From Epiperipatus broadwayi (lineage: Eukaryota > Onychophora > Udeonychophora > Euonychophora > Peripatidae): a stretch of DNA of 64,000 nucleotides. A program made the translations under genes and the position numbers. Of this stretch, positions 58,835-64,000 are shown piece by piece. Where the stretch lies: positions 91,501 through 155,500 of the forward strand of contig JAQFVV010006646.1 in assembly GCA_028023455.1 (NCBI GenBank). The letters are read 5' to 3'. The notes beneath the pieces are model-generated. The model saw nothing but the letters and a program-made list of their open reading frames with translations, made no database searches and had not been told where the DNA came from. The stretch's first letter is position 1, and each line of letters begins with the position of its first letter.

Positions 58835-61800
58835 TTAAAATAAGAAAATGATTTTAATTAGGAAATCCTTATCTTTTTTTCTAATTAATAAAACTTTAAC
58901 TATTGTTTTTGGAAAGGGAAAATCTGAAAGCTTATCGAAAGAATGTAACTTTTAATCAATAAAACTTTAATAAATTATTTAAAAGTAAAATCAAACATTT
59001 CCGATGCAATGAAACTTTCAAACAATTGTATAAATTTAAATATTTACAAATATATACGCACAATCCACGCAGTTGCAATATATACAAATTCATGAATAAT
59101 TTTATCATGAATTTATTATTAGAATTGATCAATTTAAATCTGAAAGAATTAGTTTTAATATGCATTTATAAAATAAGTTTCCTTTATGAAAATTAGCGTG
59201 GATTGAATATATAAAACCCCATTGTGTCAGAAATTTAAGGTTAGTTCTAGGGTTGAAGTGGGCTTATGGCTAGATGTCATGAAGCTAGGATCGAACTCAG
59301 ATCCGACTGCTTCAATATATATATATATATATAAATTCTATACTTGATTTTACAATTATTGATAAATTTTAAAGAAGATAAAATAGCAATTGGTTCCAAT
59401 GTCTTCCATGTGTTCACATATCAATAAATGAGAAAATAATATAAAACCCTTACCTGTTACAAAATATCCACGATTCAAATCAATCACTATACATCATCTA
59501 CAATGTAATTCATTATTATAACCACATGTAATAAGAACATAATTTATGAAATTGATCTGCAGAGATCTAAAAATATAAAAGCTATATGGCCAGGATTAAA
59601 AATTCTTATCTTCAGATGCATCTGATTTTTTTTTCTTTTTCAAATATTAAATAATGTGAAATAACTAATTTGCAATTATTCCACTGAGAGTAAAGTACAA
59701 TTCAATTTAGGTCTAAGACGTCTTCACCTTAACTTTGAAGATATTATTGATAATTAACATTTACAATATACAGCTTTACTACACAATTAAGTATTGGGAA
59801 GGTAAAAGAAGAATGATCTTTAGGTAGTGAAGATTAAAAAAGTGATTTCTACAGGGAAGAGACAATAAAGTTTCAATTCATTTGACAAATTACAATATGA
59901 AATAAAAAATCATAAAAAAGTTATATTGATTGGGATAAAATATGACAATTTCATTAATTAATGGCCATTTATCGGCGATCTAAATTACAACTAAATCCGT
60001 GCCTATGCCGATTCAAAAGAATTTGGATTTGTGAACCAAAATGCATTTTTACTTTTATATTGTAAATAGTGAACATAAAACATTTCTTACTGAAAAAAAA
60101 TAAATATTTATCTCATAATATATCCTTCTGTTGGAGACAATTTCCATTTGACCTTTAATAAGCATTCTTTCATTTATTGAGACATTTATCAGAGATAATT
60201 TACAGGCATCATTTTATTATGAAGATCATTATATTTTGTCTGTTAAATATACTTTTTCATTTCTTTTTTCAGATTGATGTTTGTTAATATATTATAATTT
60301 GATGATGAGAAATGATTGATTGAAATCCAAAAATAATAAAAAATTGTGTTTAAATTAGAAATAATATTCAAATGATCTTAGCTATGCTAGACTATGAATT
60401 TTTAACTGGTTATTTCAAATATCTTCCAAATTAGAAAATATTATCTAGCAATTATTAGCTGGTAGCTGTTAATAAATACTAAATTAGCACATCACGTGTA
60501 ACCACAACACAGAGAAGCAATTATATAAGATAATAGAGTAATATGTTTTCTCATAATTGATAATAAGTCCATTATGGTATCCTGGAAAGGTATCTCATTA
60601 CAAACGTGTAATTTTTTTAATTCCGTTGTTTAACACATTAAAAATCATTAAAAATTTCAAACTCATAGTTTGAAAATAATAAAATTGTTTTTGAATCAAT
60701 GGGTAAATACCTTCTTAAAACAATAAAATCTATTAGAAAAGAAATGGAAAAATAATAAATTTTCGAGAAATGAAATAGAGGAAAACTATAAATTTCTTAT
60801 AAAATATTGCAAAATATTTAAAGGAACGATTCAAAAACCCATTGAATTCGTTAATGACAATAATAATGAAATAATGATAATGTGGATGATATGGTTTGAC
60901 AAGCTACTTAGAACTTCCAATTCCAGCGATGGTCTCCCTGCATATCTCTAAGTTTATCAAATCTCCGAATGTGTGCGCATTTATAAATTTACAATCACAA
61001 CGCATTTACTGATTATATTTTCCATCGGTTTACTAGCGGAATGAATAAACTTAACAATACGGATGGCACAATGAGCTAATCATTAAATTATAAATCCAAC
61101 CTCAAGTATATTACATAAATCACTAAAACATTTATCTGAAATAACTATCATATACTACACAAAGATAAATACGTAAAATGAAGAGGGAGAACAAAATAAT
61201 AATAGATAAATATATAAATACGTGCGCATGGGGGTTAACAAGACTACAATCATCAACTTAATTCATCAACATAGTAACTACCAACTTTTCTGACACAAAT
61301 GGTCCAAAATCCAGCCAAATTATGAATAAATGTGGCATCTACCACTTCAATTAAGGGAAAATAATTATCACATCATATACTATAAAATAAAATAATATAC
61401 CATCACCCATTGCTCAATAGGTAAATAAGTAAAAGGAGTGTTACTCAAGTCGAATAGCATGATTATCCCTTCAATTACCTCTCCACTCAAAGGGTATCTA
61501 AGGCATTTCATATTGGACAAATCCATAACAGACAAACTTTTAAATTTTCACAATCTTTAGCGCATAGCGCCAGCCACAACCGATAGAAAAACAAACAAGC
61601 ATAAATCTAACTCTTATAAAATAGCTTATGATAGCAAACACACACGCGAACATATTATCATGTATGAAATATTTTCGAAATCACGTCACGATAAAATTAA
61701 AGTATAAATGAATCTAATATCTATGAAAAATTATGAACATTGAATTTCAAATTAGCGTAACTACTATCAAGTAAGCCTGATCATTCTGCAAAACTGACTT

Positions 61801-64000
61801 AAATGTTTTCATATATCTATTTATTATGACCAACTAATGAATACTGATAAACCATGCCATTTGCATCAATAATATGAGCACGGGAATATATAACATTTCA
61901 CATAGTACAATAAAAGAAAATTTTACTGGTTTGATATAACTTATACGAAAATCTCTGAGACATTCTAGAGGAGATTAGGCAAACAAATACAATAATAATA
62001 ACTCAAATTAATATCAAACTAAACAAAAAAAATCTATCTATCTACCATATGCAATGGGAAGAAATACATGTGAAACCTATCATTAAAATGAAAGTTTCCC
62101 TTTTCTCTTTTTTTTTTTAGTTCACACTTGAAATTTTAAAAGTAAAAACGTACAGGTAGTTAAGATGATAATGATGAATAAACAAACATTAAAACATATA
62201 AACATTACTCCTGCAGGATAAAGATGAATTTGGCAAAACATCAATAATCTCCAATGTTCTTAGGGCTTCCTAACGAACATTATAAGCAGCTTTTGCACAT
62301 ATTTAAATCAATTTATTTTCTATAAACTCTCCACAGTGTAGCAGAATCATCCAAATAAACGTTTATGATCCACACTATTTTCAATTCTGTACTGTCTAGA
62401 ATTTCCAACATTTAATAAATTTTAATAATGATGAAGATCATGGTTATTTGGTCATCCATGCTTATAAATATTCTAATAAATAATTATCAAATATCATTAA
62501 GTCATCCATTCTATCACTCATTTATAGATGTGAATGGTAAGGTAATTTAATATATATAACTATTCCAATAATGTAACCTAAGAGAATGAATAATTTCTTT
62601 TTCAGCCTCATTTTACACAATAAAAATAGAAATCTTATTAAATGGGAGTCAAGAAAATATTTCACTTAGCAGTTCAGCATCCAATTATTATTAGTATTGT
62701 TAATTTATGTCCTTCCAGTATCACTCCATTTATTATAAGTAAGTTACCTTAAATTGAAGTAAATTTAAATTGTTAGTCAATATAAGCTGGTGCTGGTGTA
62801 CCTTTTACATGTTTAGCCTTCCATCTTGATCAACCCTATCCTGTTTCCCTCACAATTAGACATTGGCATTTACACTTGAGTTGTATGAGAGAAGTTTACT
62901 TAGTAAAAACCATAATAGAGAATTTCATGAAAATATTAGGTTCACTTGTTTTATTATATAAATTATCTGTACTCTTCTTTTATACCTTATCTTCAGAAAA
63001 ATATTTCCCATTCTCTAAAACTTTTTCTGAAATCTTCTGAAGTTTATGTCTATTTAGCCATGCCTCCTTTTTTGTTATAATGAGGCCAACATTATGCAAG
63101 AATTTATTACTTGTCAAAAAAATGTTAGGAATAGAACATTGAAAAAACAAAAAATATTAAATTACAATTACTAACTAATAATAAATGAAATAAATAACTT
63201 TTATATTTTCAAATGAATGATTTTATGCAATAAATAATTAATAAAAAAAATATATTAACTGATGGTGTGTGTCTGTCTTTCCATTAATCCAGACGTCTAT
63301 TAATGACTGATCAATTAGAAATATGTACAACAAAATAAATGATGTTATTTCAAGATGGGTATTCTGAGTGATAATTAGAAATAAGAATGAGGAGTGAAGT
63401 GTGGAATGATGTGAATGGACATGCACCCACATATACAAGTTATATCTTGGAAATGCAATAAACAATAGATTAGAAAATTAATGAATAAGCACTCATCAGA
63501 GCCTTGCAGACAAATAATACTTATTCCTTAGTTTAGCTTTTATACCAACAACTCCTGATAAAATCCATTTCCCTCTCCCATTATTAGACATATATAACAA
63601 AATTTAATGCTTGGTACACTCCAACCAAAATCCTAATAACTTTTCAACCAAATTATACTGTATCGTTTATTTATATACGGTGCAAATATATTGGCATTTG
63701 GTAAAAGCTAAAAAAATAAAAGTAAATTTAGATTTGTTTTTTGACTATAATTTACTTTTTTTTAAAAAAAAAAAAAACGTTCAATGAAAGTTAAATTGTT
63801 CTTTGTGTTTTTTTATGTAATTAAAAATAAAATTTAAAATTGGAGAGAACAAAAGACACAGATTACCAATCCAGATAAATTAAAAGAATTCCAAAAGTAA
63901 AAAGATAAGCTAAAAGAACAATAATTTAGCTAATTAAAGATGGCAGAATTATGCTGAAAAAAATAAAGACTTTGTAACATAAATTTTATAAAGAATATAC
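58835..64000. other. AT-rich stretch, no gene recognised
   Basis: About 5 kb with a short (TA)n at 59315-59334 preceded by AGGATCGAACTCAGATCC, which resembles a B box on the minus strand. Otherwise only short random frames. It may be intronic or intergenic. Confidence 0.4.

Noticed and set aside
59240-59335. tRNA-derived SINE from the B-box-like GAGTTCGATCC on the minus strand
   Set aside because: No A box at the right distance and no clear copy boundaries; a similar junction near 18627 is too short to define a family.

Overview
This is a stretch of very AT-rich eukaryotic (animal) DNA with no intact host gene. It is full of (TA)n microsatellites and decayed transposable elements. Penelope-like elements with GIY-YIG domains, two LINE lineages, several LTR-type elements, foldback elements and a chemosensory-type GPCR fragment together suggest an invertebrate. 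A cephalopod or other lophotrochozoan is my guess, a chelicerate is possible, and the sequence alone does not settle it. There are no operons, CRISPR arrays or other bacterial features.

Layout. 1-2925: featureless AT-rich DNA with one (TA)n. 2926-5066: a non-autonomous DNA transposon with perfect 26-bp terminal inverted repeats (TIRs), an 8-bp target duplication and a degenerate internal tandem array. 5413-16908: an LTR-like composite of two ~2.2-kb terminal direct repeats around ~740 bp. Its second repeat is split by a 5.9-kb Penelope-like insertion (9585-15498) made of an inverted 5'-truncated copy plus a full copy with pseudo-LTRs. 20979-26143: a second, younger copy of the same composite. 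26945-28542: a 400-bp tandem repeat that turns back on itself as a large palindrome, followed by a nested inverted repeat with a (TA)n core (28556-28890) and a tRNA-Gly-like sequence (28999-29070).

29071-35229 is gene-poor. 35230-35864 holds a frameshifted, truncated GPCR pseudogene on the minus strand. 36186-39650 is a LINE whose endonuclease half is inverted relative to its RT half (twin-priming pattern), with a 206-bp hairpin element inside its RT. 40023-40215 is a palindrome carrying a hammerhead-like core. 42361-44283 is a second Penelope-like element with an inverted 3'-end copy. 45356 to about 52330 is an old LTR retrotransposon on the minus strand (LTR ~1.75 kb, gag/protease remnants, most of pol lost). 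One LTR has a 120-bp inversion and the other carries a retroposed tRNA half. 52550-54338 is the 5' part (ORF1 and endonuclease) of an L1/Tx1-like LINE on the minus strand. 54959-64000 is mostly featureless, with foldbacks at 56440-56695 and small palindromes.

The strongest leads are five. (a) The giant-LTR composite has a conserved antisense ORF and mosaic LTR tails. (b) The Penelope pseudo-LTR holds a tRNA-like module next to a hammerhead-ribozyme-like core. (c) The same CTGANGA / hairpin / GAAAC layout recurs in a second repeat family, and loosely in a third. (d) A tRNA 5' half is flanked by a 19-bp target duplication. (e) A hairpin element sits in a LINE with a 15-bp duplication. All coding sequences seen are mobile-element or pseudogene remains.
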